64,000 nt of DNA. It comes from Okeania sp. SIO2C9 (lineage in GTDB: Bacteria; Cyanobacteriota; Cyanobacteriia; Cyanobacteriales; Microcoleaceae). Made by a program: the position numbers and the translations under genes. Positions 9,286-18,251 of this stretch are shown here, piece after piece. The stretch lies in contig NZ_JAAHGO010000040.1 of assembly GCF_010672455.1 (NCBI RefSeq), positions 21,490 through 85,489 of the forward strand, read 5' to 3'. Below the pieces are notes generated by a model. The model saw nothing but the letters and a program-made list of their open reading frames with translations. It did not search any database and was not told the origin of the DNA. Each line of letters starts with the position of its first letter. The first letter of the stretch is position 1.

Positions 9286-9933
9286 ATGAATAATCAACCC
9301 TCAACAATAAATAATCAACTCATCCGGGCAGTTGAAGAAGCAGATTCTTCTCAAGGCTTAATTGATGCAGTTAAAGATTTAGCAGCAGCTCAGATAGAAG
9401 ATGCTATCCCGATATTAATTACAGTTTTAGGGTACAACAATCCTGGCGCAGCAGTAGCAGCAGTTGATGGGTTAGTTTTACTTCGAGAAACGGCAGTACT
9501 TCCACTACTAGAAAAACTTGATGGTTATAACTATGGTGCTAGAGCTTGGGCAATTAGAGCATTGGCAGGTATTGGCGATCCGCGTGGGTTAGATTTATTG
9601 TTAGATAGTGCAGTAAATGACTTTTCTTTTAGTGTACGACGAGGTGCAGCTAGAGGTTTAGGTTTTATTGATTGGGAAAAGTTATCACAAACAGAAGTTT
9701 CCGATGCTCAACAGCGTGTTTTTCAAACCCTGCTGCAAGTCTCTCAAGACCCAGAATGGGTAGTGCGTTATGCTGCTGTAGTCGGTTTGCATGGCTTGGC
9801 CAAAGCTGTAGAAGTTAGTGCTCCAAAATGGCTTGAGGATGTTTTGACCAGGTTTGAGGAGATTGTTGAGACAGATACAACTTTAGCGGTTAGTGCTAGG
9901 GCACAAATGGCTATTGCAGATTTGGAAAAGTAA
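9286..9933 (+). CDS. cpcF: Phycocyanin alpha-subunit phycocyanobilin lyase, CpcF subunit
   Basis: Second subunit of the CpcE/CpcF lyase. It has 215 residues built of HEAT-like repeats. The block YNYGARAWAIRALAGIGDPR (about 81-100) and VNDFSFSVRRGAARGLGFID (about 109-128) are strongly CpcF-like, as is VVRYAAVVGLHGLA near 164-177. The first residues MNNQPSTINNQLI look as if they were written over an AT-rich repeat that ends just upstream; the conserved part begins at LIRAVEEADS. It is 580 bp from cpcE, so co-transcription is possible but interrupted by repeats. Confidence 0.9.
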   Translation: MNNQPSTINNQLIRAVEEADSSQGLIDAVKDLAAAQIEDAIPILITVLGYNNPGAAVAAVDGLVLLRETAVLPLLEKLDGYNYGARAWAIRALAGIGDPRGLDLLLDSAVNDFSFSVRRGAARGLGFIDWEKLSQTEVSDAQQRVFQTLLQVSQDPEWVVRYAAVVGLHGLAKAVEVSAPKWLEDVLTRFEEIVETDTTLAVSARAQMAIADLEK

Positions 9934-10252
9934 GTCAAAAGTCAAAAGTCAAAAATCAAAAGTTAGATTTTATTTAGAAGGTAAAGGGAAGTATCAAACA
10001 AAATAAATATTAGGCGATCGCCCTTCAACCATTACCAAATGTCCTCCCATCACCCCATCACCCTACTCTCTTTATCTAAATTAGGGCTTGTGCTCATAAA
10101 GCTAAAAAGTAAGGATAGCTTACGGTAATGGAGCTTTTTATATTCAATTTATACTCATTCTGAATAAGACTGGAACACTTTTTCAGCTGAAACTCTTTCA
10201 AGGTAAGAAACCCTTGTCTCAATCTTAACTGGAATGACTATATCTCTAAGTT
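9934..10252. other. Spacer downstream of cpcF
   Basis: Simple GTCAAAA repeats directly after the cpcF stop, then unique-looking AT-rich DNA. No gene or RNA recognised. Confidence 0.5.
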
Positions 10253-10392
10253 ATATCAAATCCGTTTAATTCGGCACGTAAAAAATGTTCTATCTTCAAG
10301 CATTACCAAATATTTCTCTCACTCCCCATCTCCCCATCTCCCCATCTCCCCATCTCCCCATCTAATTACACCGATGCTACCGGATTTGATAT
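10253..10392. mobile_element. Miniature element with ATATCAAATCCG terminal repeats
   Basis: ATATCAAATCCG at 10253 is matched by CGGATTTGATAT ending at 10392. The interior is dominated by (CTCCCCAT)n. It is a variant of the ATATCATGTCCGG family found elsewhere in the window. Confidence 0.7.
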
Positions 10393-10548
10393 TATTGGCT
10401 CTTATTGGCATCAATTTACTGAAATTTTCTGCTGAAATTCAAGAAAATTTCTTCACATAAAATGGCCGAAACCATTGCTTGTTAAACCATCTCCGCGTCC
10501 CTGCGTCTCTGGCTCCCTGCGTCCTACTCCCACCAAGCAATTTTTTCA

Positions 10549-10913
10549 GCCCACATTCCGCACTTCAATTTGTAACATAAAAATTAGTATAAAATTCTTA
10601 GGTTGCTTAGGTATTTATACTATGTAAATTATCTTCATCTACCTCGATCAAGAGTTAAATTCTCAGTTAAATATTAAGCATAAATACTTACTGAATTGTT
10701 AACTCCTATTGACCACTTTACTTTTATTTCTGATATTTCTTACTTTTGACTTTTGAATTTTGACTTTTGACTGTCTTGAGTGTGTCTTACATTCTGGAGG
10801 TGCTATGTGCGGAACTATTTCCGCACTTTAAAAGCGCCGTAGGAAACCTCGCCAATTAGCACTCGCTTTTGACTTAGATTTTTATGCTACATTTTGTGGT
10901 GCGGAATGTGGGT
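10549..10913. mobile_element. Miniature element with CCCACATTCCGCAC ends, copy 1
   Basis: Starts CCCACATTCCGCACTTCAA and ends GTGCGGAATGTGGG. It is near-identical over most of its length to 46147-46459. It carries no open frame. It lies just upstream of the znu promoter. Confidence 0.8.
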
Positions 10914-10983
10914 TTCAGCAAACTCTAATTACACCGATGCTACCGGATTAGATAATACCCATTGTGGTATGATAAATTTGAAA

Positions 10984-10994
10984 ATGATAATCAT
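10984..10994. promoter_or_regulatory. Zur-like operator upstream of znuA
   Basis: Perfect palindrome ATGATAATCAT 25 bp before the znuA ATG, matching the TGATAATNATTATCA-style core of Fur-family Zur sites. Zinc-dependent repression of the locus is inferred. Confidence 0.6.
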
Positions 10995-11018
10995 TCCCAA
11001 AAATAACCTGTATACTAA

Positions 11019-11987
11019 ATGCTTAAGATAATTAGACGAATTCACTGTTTATTATTAGGAACAGCAGCACTGGCCACGGCTGTTTCTCTCGGAAGTGCTA
11101 GTAGTGTGGCCCAGAATCAAAATGAAACGAAAATAGTAGCAACTTTCTTGCCTATTTATATGTTTACCAAAGGAGTTACCGGAGAAAGTGGAAAAGTAGA
11201 ACTCTTAATTCCTGCGGGAGCAGACCCCCACGATTATCAGGCAACGCCAGAGAATGCACGGAGTATTGCAGAGGCAGATGTATTAGTAAAAAATGGGTTG
11301 GGGTTGGAAGAATTTTTAGAGAAATTAGTTGATGCTACGGCTAACTCTCAACTTCAAGAAATTGATGCTAGTCAAAATATAGAACCCCTAGAAGAAGAAG
11401 ATAAGGACCACCACGACCACCACGACCACCACGACCACCACGACCACGATCATGACCACCACCACGGTCATCACCATGAAGAAGGAAACCCTCATGTTTG
11501 GTTAGATCCTGTTTTAGCGCAACAACAAGTTAAGAATATTCGGGATGGTTTAATTCAAGCTGACTCTAATAATGAAGCTACTTATAGAGCTAATGCTGAT
11601 ATTTATATTCGTAAATTACAGGAGCTTCACCAAGAATTTCAAACTCGTTTATCACCTTTTCAAGGATGTAAATTTATTGCTTTTCACGATGCCTATCCTT
11701 ACTTAGCTCAACGGTACAATTTACAACAAATGGCAGTGGTGGAATTGCCAGAAGATAATATCACGCCTAGAGATGTTCAAAGAGTAATAAAAGCAGCCCA
11801 AGAATATCAAGTTAAAGGTTTACTTGCTGAAGTTGGATTTAATGATAATCGGATGCAACAAATTGCTAAAGATATTAAATTACCAGTCAAAAAATTAGAC
11901 CCAATAAACAGCGGTTCGTTAGACCCAGAATATTATTTTACTGCTATGAGAAATAATATAAAAACTTTAGAGGAAGTTTGCCAGTGA
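11019..11987 (+). CDS. znuA: Zinc ABC transporter substrate-binding protein ZnuA
   Basis: Periplasmic zinc-capturing cluster-9 binding protein, 322 residues. A hydrophobic signal segment spans about 10-31 (SSVAQ probable cleavage). Likely metal ligands are His71 (ADPHDYQATP), His159 (EGNPHVWLDP) and His223 (AFHDAYPYLA), with an acidic residue near Glu271. A long Asp/His-rich loop at about 129-153 lies between the first two ligands; this loop is a hallmark of zinc, as opposed to manganese, binding proteins. The stop overlaps the znuC start by four bases (GTGA), indicating translational coupling. A Zur-like box lies upstream. Confidence 0.92.
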   Translation: MLKIIRRIHCLLLGTAALATAVSLGSASSVAQNQNETKIVATFLPIYMFTKGVTGESGKVELLIPAGADPHDYQATPENARSIAEADVLVKNGLGLEEFLEKLVDATANSQLQEIDASQNIEPLEEEDKDHHDHHDHHDHHDHDHDHHHGHHHEEGNPHVWLDPVLAQQQVKNIRDGLIQADSNNEATYRANADIYIRKLQELHQEFQTRLSPFQGCKFIAFHDAYPYLAQRYNLQQMAVVELPEDNITPRDVQRVIKAAQEYQVKGLLAEVGFNDNRMQQIAKDIKLPVKKLDPINSGSLDPEYYFTAMRNNIKTLEEVCQ

Positions 11988-12745
11988 AGTTAGCAGAAAT
12001 TGACAAAAATCTGCCAGTAGTAGAAGTACAAAATTTAACAGTAATTAGAGGAAAATATCAAGCAGTAGAATCTGTGTCATTTCAAATATTTCCTGGTAGT
12101 AATACTGCAATTATTGGTCCTAATGGTGCAGGAAAAAGTACATTAATTCAGGCAATATTAGGTTTAATTCCTTATGAATCAGGCTATATAGAAATTCTAG
12201 GTAAACAAATAAAAGATTTAGGAAAACATTGGCAAAAAATTGCTTATATTCCCCAAAAATTACCTTTTGACCGGAGTTTCCCTTTAACTGTCGCTGAATT
12301 AATCAGTTTAGGTTACCCGCAACAAGGTTTGATGAAATCATGGGAAAAGCATATAGCAATAGAAAAAGCTTTGGTACAAGTCAAGTTAGAAAATCAGGCA
12401 AAACAGCGAATAGGAAGTTTAAGTGGTGGGGAGTTAAAACGGGTTTTATTGGGATACTGTTTGGTGCAAAATAGACAATTATTAATCTTAGATGAAGTCA
12501 TGGCTGGTATAGACCCAACTGGAGAAATTAAATTTACTGAATTACTGGCAAATTTACATCAAGAAGAGGGTTTTTCTATTCTACAAGTTTCCCATGATTT
12601 AGATATGGTGAGTCGTTATTGTGACCAAGTTATTTGTATGAATCGTCGTTTATGTTGTAAGGGTAAACCTAGTGTTGCTTTGAATGAAAATAACTTGAGT
12701 GAAGTTTATGGGGATAATTTAACTAGATATGTTCATCAGCGTTAA
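11984..12745 (+). CDS. znuC: Zinc ABC transporter ATP-binding protein ZnuC
   Basis: ATPase that powers zinc import with ZnuB. The Walker A is GPNGAGKST, the Q-loop lies in IAYIPQK, the signature is SLSGGELKRV, the Walker B is LLILDEVMAG and the switch His is in QVSHDLDMV. I place the start at the GTG (11984), whose last two bases are shared with the TGA of znuA; a TTG six bases upstream is the alternative. The membrane subunit gene, normally adjacent, is 513 bp further on beyond two miniature elements. Confidence 0.9.
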   Translation: MKLAEIDKNLPVVEVQNLTVIRGKYQAVESVSFQIFPGSNTAIIGPNGAGKSTLIQAILGLIPYESGYIEILGKQIKDLGKHWQKIAYIPQKLPFDRSFPLTVAELISLGYPQQGLMKSWEKHIAIEKALVQVKLENQAKQRIGSLSGGELKRVLLGYCLVQNRQLLILDEVMAGIDPTGEIKFTELLANLHQEEGFSILQVSHDLDMVSRYCDQVICMNRRLCCKGKPSVALNENNLSEVYGDNLTRYVHQR

Positions 12746-12762
12746 ATAGGGAATAGTTAAAT

Positions 12763-12901
12763 AATGAATAATGAATAATTAATAATTAATAATTAATAAT
12801 TAATAATTACCTCTCCTTGAAAAGAAGAGGATTAACTCAAAGGAAAATTTTGTCTTGTTTCTCCTTTAAAGGAGAGGCTTTAAGCTTTAATTATTCCGTA
12901 A
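12763..12901 (+). mobile_element. Miniature element, family A
   Basis: (AATTAAT)n head, ATTACCTCTCCTTGAAAAG, GGAGAGGC arm, AATTATTCCGTAA tail. First of two in the znuC-znuB gap. Confidence 0.7.
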
Positions 12902-12917
12902 TAGGGAATAGGGAATA

Positions 12918-13059
12918 GTTCAATAATTGATAATTGATAATTACCTCTCCTTAAAAGGAAGAGGATTGAATAAAAGGAAAAAATTTATTTTTTTTCCCTT
13001 CAAAGGGGAGGCTTTAAACCTAAATTATTGAATTATTTAATTATTGAATTATTCGGTAA
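12918..13059 (+). mobile_element. Miniature element, family A (second, tandem)
   Basis: Same head-to-tail layout as the preceding element, ending AATTATTCGGTAA. Between 13060 and 13258 there is only AT-rich DNA with no gene; a secondary znuB promoter could lie there. Confidence 0.7.
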
Positions 13060-13258
13060 TAGGTAATAGGTAATAGGGAATGGGGAACCGAAGCAATAAA
13101 ATTCTCATCGCGGGCAAGATGCCCGCACTACACACATTTAATTATTAATATCTGTACTTCATATATTTGGAATATGCTGTATATATTTTATTGTGTATTT
13201 ATAATTATTAACCTTAGCTTCTCTATAAATAAATTTACTTGACTTATATTGAACAAAT

Positions 13259-14077
13259 ATGGATTTTTCAGAATGGATTAATTTATTTAGTCTACCATTT
13301 ATGCAGCGAGCAATTATAGGGGGTATTCTATTAGGAATTTTAGGAGGAATTATTGGTGGATTCGTGATTTTACGCCAATTATCTTTATTTGGAGAGTCCT
13401 TGGGTCATACAGCTTTTTTAGCTGTAGTATTAGCTGCTTTATTACAGTTACCACTTACGATCACTTTGATTATTTTTTTGGTATTCTTTGGATTAGGAAT
13501 AAATTATTTAATTGAAAAGACTAATTTAGGTGGAGATACAATTTTAAGTATTGTAATTGCTAGTTCGGTTGCATTGGGTACTATTGGATTTAATTTTATA
13601 CCTGGGTATCGAGGAAATTTATTATCTATATTATTTGGTGATATTTTAGCAATTAGTAATCTAGATTTACTTTTTTTAGTTATTTTGTTAATCGTAACAT
13701 TGGTTTGGTTAGGGCTGACTTTACAACAACAAATATTATTAACTTTAAATTCGGATTTGGCACAAATTCAGGGGATACCAGTAGAAAAATATAAATACAT
13801 ATTTATAATTATTTTATCCTTGGCGATCGCTCTGACTATGAGAGCAGTTGGTATTTTATTGGTGAATGCTTTTTTGGTAATTCCAGCAGCAACAGCTAAG
13901 TTGATTTGTCATCAATTTGTACCGTTTTTAGGAGTTTCTGCGACAATTGGTGCTATGAGTGGGGTGTTAGGAATGATAGTCTCTGGTAGTTTCAATTTAC
14001 CTTCTGGTCCTAGTATTGTTTTAGTACAATTAGTGACATTTTTGATAGTAGTATTTTCTGGTCGAGGAAAGTTTTGA
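13259..14077 (+). CDS. znuB: Zinc ABC transporter permease ZnuB
   Basis: ABC-3 family membrane subunit of the zinc importer, 272 residues with about eight hydrophobic segments (for example 17-40, 52-78, 92-110, 131-153, 176-208 and 220-265). The GGIIGGFVILRQLSLFGESLGHTAFLAV region and the MRAVGILLVNAFLVIPAATA region are typical of this family. It belongs functionally with znuA and znuC, but the 513-bp repeat-filled gap means it may depend on read-through or on its own promoter. Confidence 0.9.
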   Translation: MDFSEWINLFSLPFMQRAIIGGILLGILGGIIGGFVILRQLSLFGESLGHTAFLAVVLAALLQLPLTITLIIFLVFFGLGINYLIEKTNLGGDTILSIVIASSVALGTIGFNFIPGYRGNLLSILFGDILAISNLDLLFLVILLIVTLVWLGLTLQQQILLTLNSDLAQIQGIPVEKYKYIFIIILSLAIALTMRAVGILLVNAFLVIPAATAKLICHQFVPFLGVSATIGAMSGVLGMIVSGSFNLPSGPSIVLVQLVTFLIVVFSGRGKF

Positions 14078-14320
14078 ATTTATAGCAGAAGGAAGAACGA
14101 AGAAGGAAGAACGAAGAAGGAAAAATCTTCGGTTGTCTGAGTCTTAATATTTTGATATTTCCTAACGTTTCTTTAGACTGCTATAAAATTGGAGAAAATT
14201 TAGGGGTTTTGTTGCCTTAGCGGAGTCTAGTGCCGCTACGCGGAAGTTAAAAGCGAGTGCGTAATTCTGAGGTTTCCTCAGAATGTAAGACGCACTCAAG
14301 ACAGTCAAAAGTTAAAAGTC

Positions 14321-14447
14321 ATATCATGTCCGGTAGCATCGTTTGTGTATAAAATAAAGGTAAAAATGGCAGAAAAGCTTCTGCCTTCTACCTTCTGCCT
14401 TCTGCCTTCCTTCCTCCAAAATGTAACTATTCAACCGGACATGATAT
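14321..14447. mobile_element. Miniature element, ATATCATGTCCGG family
   Basis: Inverted termini ATATCATGTCCGG (14321) and CCGGACATGATAT (ending 14447) with a CTGCCTT repeat interior. No coding potential. Confidence 0.75.
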
Positions 14448-14560
14448 CAATCATTTTTGATTTGTAATTGTTTTAGGATTTTGTAATACCATTTTCAAAA
14501 AAGAATGTTACGAATAATTTGAGTAATTAAAAGACTTTTTTGGAGATGTCTTTTTGACTA

Positions 14561-15031
14561 ATATCATGTCTGGTAGCATCGGTCTTATATAGAGAAGGTC
14601 ATTTCAGTTATCAGTTATCAGTTATCAGTTATCAGTGAACCTCCGACTGAAGTCGGAGGCTTGAAATACTGAACTAAATATTTTTTTCATCCCCTTAAAA
14701 GGGGAGGCACATACCCTCATTTTTTGGTAAGGAAGAAGGAAGAATTCAACAATTAATAATGAATAATGAATAATGAATAATGAATAATTACCTCTCCATG
14801 AATTGAAGAGGATTGACAAATTCATGAAAATTTTTTTTCTCTTGGTCGATTGGATATGGCGCAGGTTTCCTCGCCATCCCTCGACCGCTTATTATCCCCT
14901 TAAAAGGGGAGGCGCATACCCACAATTTTTCGGTAAGAAGGAAGAAGCTTTAAGAGAAAGAAAAATTTTACTTATATGGCGGTAGATATTTCCCCAACTT
15001 TTACACGGGACTATACTAACGGACATGATAT
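14561..15031. mobile_element. ATATCATG element carrying two nested elements
   Basis: Termini ATATCATGTCTGG (14561) and CGGACATGATAT (ending 15031). Inside lie a family B element (about 14597-14738, TCATTTCAGTTATCAG to TTTTTTGGTAA) and a family A element (about 14744-14936, ending TTTTTCGGTAA). This gives a relative order of insertion. Confidence 0.65.
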
Positions 15032-15156
15032 AAAAAGATAATTTCCAAGCTAAAAAATGATATCAAAGCCATTTATTCTGACTCCTGAGGACTGACTCCT
15101 GAATCCTAAGAAATAGCCTAACTATTTGTAGCAAACAGTTATCAAATTGGTATAAA

Positions 15157-15456
15157 ACCTCTCCTTTAAAGTAGCGGTACTTTGGCAAAAAATATGTTAA
15201 TAACAGCATCAAACCCTTATATAGTCTAGGTTTTACATTTAACCAACCTTTTTCCTGATATATCTAGGTTTGAGCCATTTTTAGCCAGAGCAACGTATTT
15301 CCCTTGCCCCTACTAGCTTTAAAGGCATTTTCGCTGTAAAAAATATCAAAGTACCGGTAGAAAAAATTTTTTTTCACGCTCCGCGTCAATCCTCTCCTTG
15401 AAAAGGAGAGGTAATTGTTAATAATTAATAATTAATTATTAATTATTAATTATTGA
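15157..15456 (-). mobile_element. Family A-like element, minus orientation
   Basis: ACCTCTCCTTTAAAG at the left and a CTTGAAAAGGAGAGGTAATT plus (ATTAATT)n end at the right. The interior (15180-15370) is unusually long. It abuts the stop of the protease gene on the minus strand. Confidence 0.5.
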
Positions 15457-16202
15457 ACCCCTAATCTAGTTACTTGCAAATAAATCCGCTTCAGAGTATT
15501 AATATCCCTAGCTGAAATAGGAGGAGGTTCTGCCACCTGAGAATAATACATAACATCAGTTTTTTCAGGACTATGACCCCAAATACCTAAAGCATGACCG
15601 AATTCATGACGAGCAGCAGCAGGAAGATATTTACCTACTTGCATCGGACTCAACCAAATTATAAAACTCTGGGATAAAGTTCCGTTCTCATCTTGATGTA
15701 GCTGATAGCGAGTCTCCGCAGAACGCGCTCTTAAATTTCCGGGGGTTAAAGGAGGTCGCTTGTTAAAAATTTTGATATCGGCAATTTCTGGGTTATCTAC
15801 TATTTGCAAAGGTAAATAAGTATTCCATTCCCAGATAGCATCTATTACAATATTAGCCCATTGACGAGACCGAGACTGATCATTACCAGAAGATTCAACA
15901 TAAACCTTAATAGGAAACTGTGACCAAATTAGATAACCTACATCCTGAATTTCAATTTGATCGAAATAATCACCACTATTACTGGAATCTTGCCATTGTG
16001 CCAAAGTAGGTGGTAGAGGATGAACTTTCAGAGGAGGTAAATTTTGATAATTAACTCCCATAGTAGGAGTCGAAATTAAAAAAGAGAAAGCCAGCATCCA
16101 AACAGCAAAACCTAGAAAAAAGAAGCGCAAATAAACCCATACTATTCTGTTAATAAACATTATCCCGAATTCAGATTCCCCACTCCCTAAGCTGTTCAGC
16201 AT
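15450..16202 (-). CDS. Metzincin-like zinc protease, membrane-anchored
   Basis: 250 residues. An N-terminal hydrophobic segment (about 22-45) is followed by an extracytoplasmic domain. The zinc site HEFGHALGIWGH lies at 199-210 (ligands His199, His203 and probably His210; base Glu200), followed by a Met-turn candidate in TDVMYY (Met218). Metzincins usually have HExxHxxGxxH; here one extra residue lies before the last His. The exact family (matrixin-like M10) and substrate are unknown. The first 15 residues are doubtful, since a Met at residue 15 would also give a good start. No operon partners. Confidence 0.65.
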   Translation of the reverse strand: MLNSLGSGESEFGIMFINRIVWVYLRFFFLGFAVWMLAFSFLISTPTMGVNYQNLPPLKVHPLPPTLAQWQDSSNSGDYFDQIEIQDVGYLIWSQFPIKVYVESSGNDQSRSRQWANIVIDAIWEWNTYLPLQIVDNPEIADIKIFNKRPPLTPGNLRARSAETRYQLHQDENGTLSQSFIIWLSPMQVGKYLPAAARHEFGHALGIWGHSPEKTDVMYYSQVAEPPPISARDINTLKRIYLQVTRLGVQ

Positions 16203-16393
16203 TTAAACCATATATCCAATTTTTGTCAAAGGCAACAGCTCATCTGGGAATATAAAATCTAAATGATTTTTATAGCACTACGCAAATAGGGCGTGGACAT
16301 TGATAAATCCTCAAACTCATACCAAATCCGGGTATAAAAAAAGGCTTATCTTATTTCTCAATCCTATGTATGGTATAAAACTACTATTTTTTT

Positions 16394-16505
16394 GGCGTTG
16401 CTGAATCAAGGGATGAATCTTTTTGGAACAGGTACATTTGATCTTTAATACTTCTAACTTCTTTTTTCTCCAAGACTACAATTCATCCCACAAATATGCA
16501 ACGCC
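16394..16505. mobile_element. 112-bp miniature element with 8-bp target duplication
   Basis: Ends GGCGTTGCTGAATCAAGGGA and TCCCACAAATATGCAACGCC are imperfect inverted repeats. Both sides carry ATTTTTTT as an exact 8-bp direct repeat (16386-16393 and 16506-16513). The interior has no gene. The rest of 16203-16830 is repeat-like without recognisable content. Confidence 0.8.
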
Positions 16506-16830
16506 ATTTTTTTAAACACCCTCTTATACCATTTCTCAAAAACTTTTCTACATTTTGTTGAGCAGGAGACCCACCCCTCGCCCCTCCCCCTCCCAGGAGT
16601 GGAAGTGGGGGAGTGGGGGAGTCGGGGAGAAGCAAACACAAGAATAATTAACATGAAATTAGGTGAAATTAGTAAAAAAGTGATTTTACTTATGCTAATA
16701 AGAACTGAAGTATTGTCCAAGTATAGCAATAATGCATGGGAATTGGTATTACTAAGGCAGATTTGGTATCAGTCAGGGATGACTTCTGACTTCTGACTTC
16801 TGAGTTCTGACTTGCGCGTAGCGTTATAGC

Positions 16831-18052
16831 TTACTGCTCTATAAAACTGATACAAAGCGTCACATAACGTGACAATCTGATGTGTACGGACGTTGCATGC
16901 AACGTCCCTACCTGCTTCTTGTGAGGCCGTCGGCGGTTACTCATCCACAGGCATTCACGGTCGAGCCGACCGCATCTCTCAAATTTATACTGGCGTTTAA
17001 ATCTCAATAAGATTGACAAGCCACATTCAGGACAATCATAAGTCCTTACATTTAATGGCATATCCTGAACATGACCACAGTTAGAACAAGTCTTTGATGA
17101 TGGAAAAAACCTGTCAACTAATACTAACTCAGAACCATACCATTGACACAGAGCATGCAAGTTGTCTCCTAAACTCATAAAATCACTATCTGCTAACTGA
17201 TTTTAGCTAGCTTATGGTTAGCTAACATACCACTAACATTTAAATCTTCTATGACAACTCTGCCGTGGTTCTTGGCTAGATATGTTGTCAATTTATGAAG
17301 TGTGTCTTTACGGATGTTAGCTATCTTTCTATGTAGCTTGGCAATTTTCAGTTGTATTTTTCGCCAATTAGCTGAACCAATTTCTTTATTCCGGTTTAGA
17401 TATTGTAGTTGAGAAAGCTTGGCTTCAAACTGGCGATATGACTTGACACTTTCAAAGACTTTCCCATCACTTAAAGTTGCTAATGTCTTAATGCCTAAAT
17501 CTACACCTACAACTTCAGTAGTTTTTGGTGTTGGATGAGGAGTAAATTCATAACCCAAACTTAAGTACCAATCACCTGCGTGTCTACTAATAGTTATTTT
17601 TTGAGTAGTTGCTTCACTCTTGTTCATAAGTTTTGACAATACCAATAAAAGGTAATTTATGATTCCATCCATTTAATTCTATTGGTTTTCCAGAATTATC
17701 AATTCTGAATGAATCAGACCTACCTTTCTTCTTAAACTTTGGGTATTTTCCTAATCCTTTAAAGAACATGAGTGAACGCTTCACCTAAGTTGAGCAAAGC
17801 ATACTGGTAAACCTTAGATGACAGGTTTTTCATCCAAGGATATAAAGGCTTTGTGTGGTTAGTAAAAACTTCTCTGAGCTTACGTTTGCGCAGCATTCCG
17901 CAGGAAATATTTGGCTTGTAACCATCTTTATAAACAGCATTCCATAAACTTAAGCCCCAGTTATAAACCCATCTTGAATAACCTGCGTGTTGAGCCAAGA
18001 GGGTTTTCTGCTGGTTATTTAGTTTGAGCTTTGTACGAATTGACTTGTACAT
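16831..18052 (-). pseudogene. TnpB-type (IS200/IS605) nuclease, decayed
   Basis: Three minus-strand open pieces make one TnpB. 18052-17759 is the N-terminus (MYKSIRTKLKLNNQQKTLLA). 17672-17193 holds RuvC-I (VGVDLGIKTLATLSDG) and RuvC-II (RVVIEDLNVSGML). 17178-16831 holds the zinc ribbon CSNCGHVQDMPLNVRTYDCPECG, after which the frame is lost before RuvC-III. There are breaks near 17760-17670 and 17185 and a shift near 17015. A 24-bp palindrome (about 17886-17909) is inserted in frame in the N-terminus as ISCGMLRK. It closely resembles the C-terminal fragment at 7174. Inactive. Confidence 0.88.
16885..16912. repeat. GGGACGTTGCATGCAACGTCCC palindrome
   Basis: The palindromic core GGACGTTGCATGCAACGTCC interrupts the tail of the dead tnpB. 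Related copies lie at about 20850 (half), 25930 and 32044-32071. Confidence 0.7.
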
Positions 18053-18175
18053 ATTTCTAGCTATTTTTTGAGTTGACTACTGTATTTTTTCAACCCAGAG
18101 ATAACTAGCTGATTATACTGCGTTATAACGTAAATTGTCAACTAAGTCAAAACTCCCCACAACTGAAAGATAAAT

Positions 18176-18217
18176 AAAGGTTGGTAGTTTTAATCAAAAT
18201 TCTAACTACCAACCTTT
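18176..18217 (-). terminator. Rho-independent terminator of glgB
   Basis: AAAGGTTGGTAGTT and AACTACCAACCTTT form a 14-bp perfect stem with a 14-base loop, 35 bp after the glgB stop, with T-rich flanks on both strands, so it may act in both directions. Confidence 0.85.
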
Positions 18218-18251
18218 TCAATTTTTTCTTGATTATTCTTGGGAGATTAAT

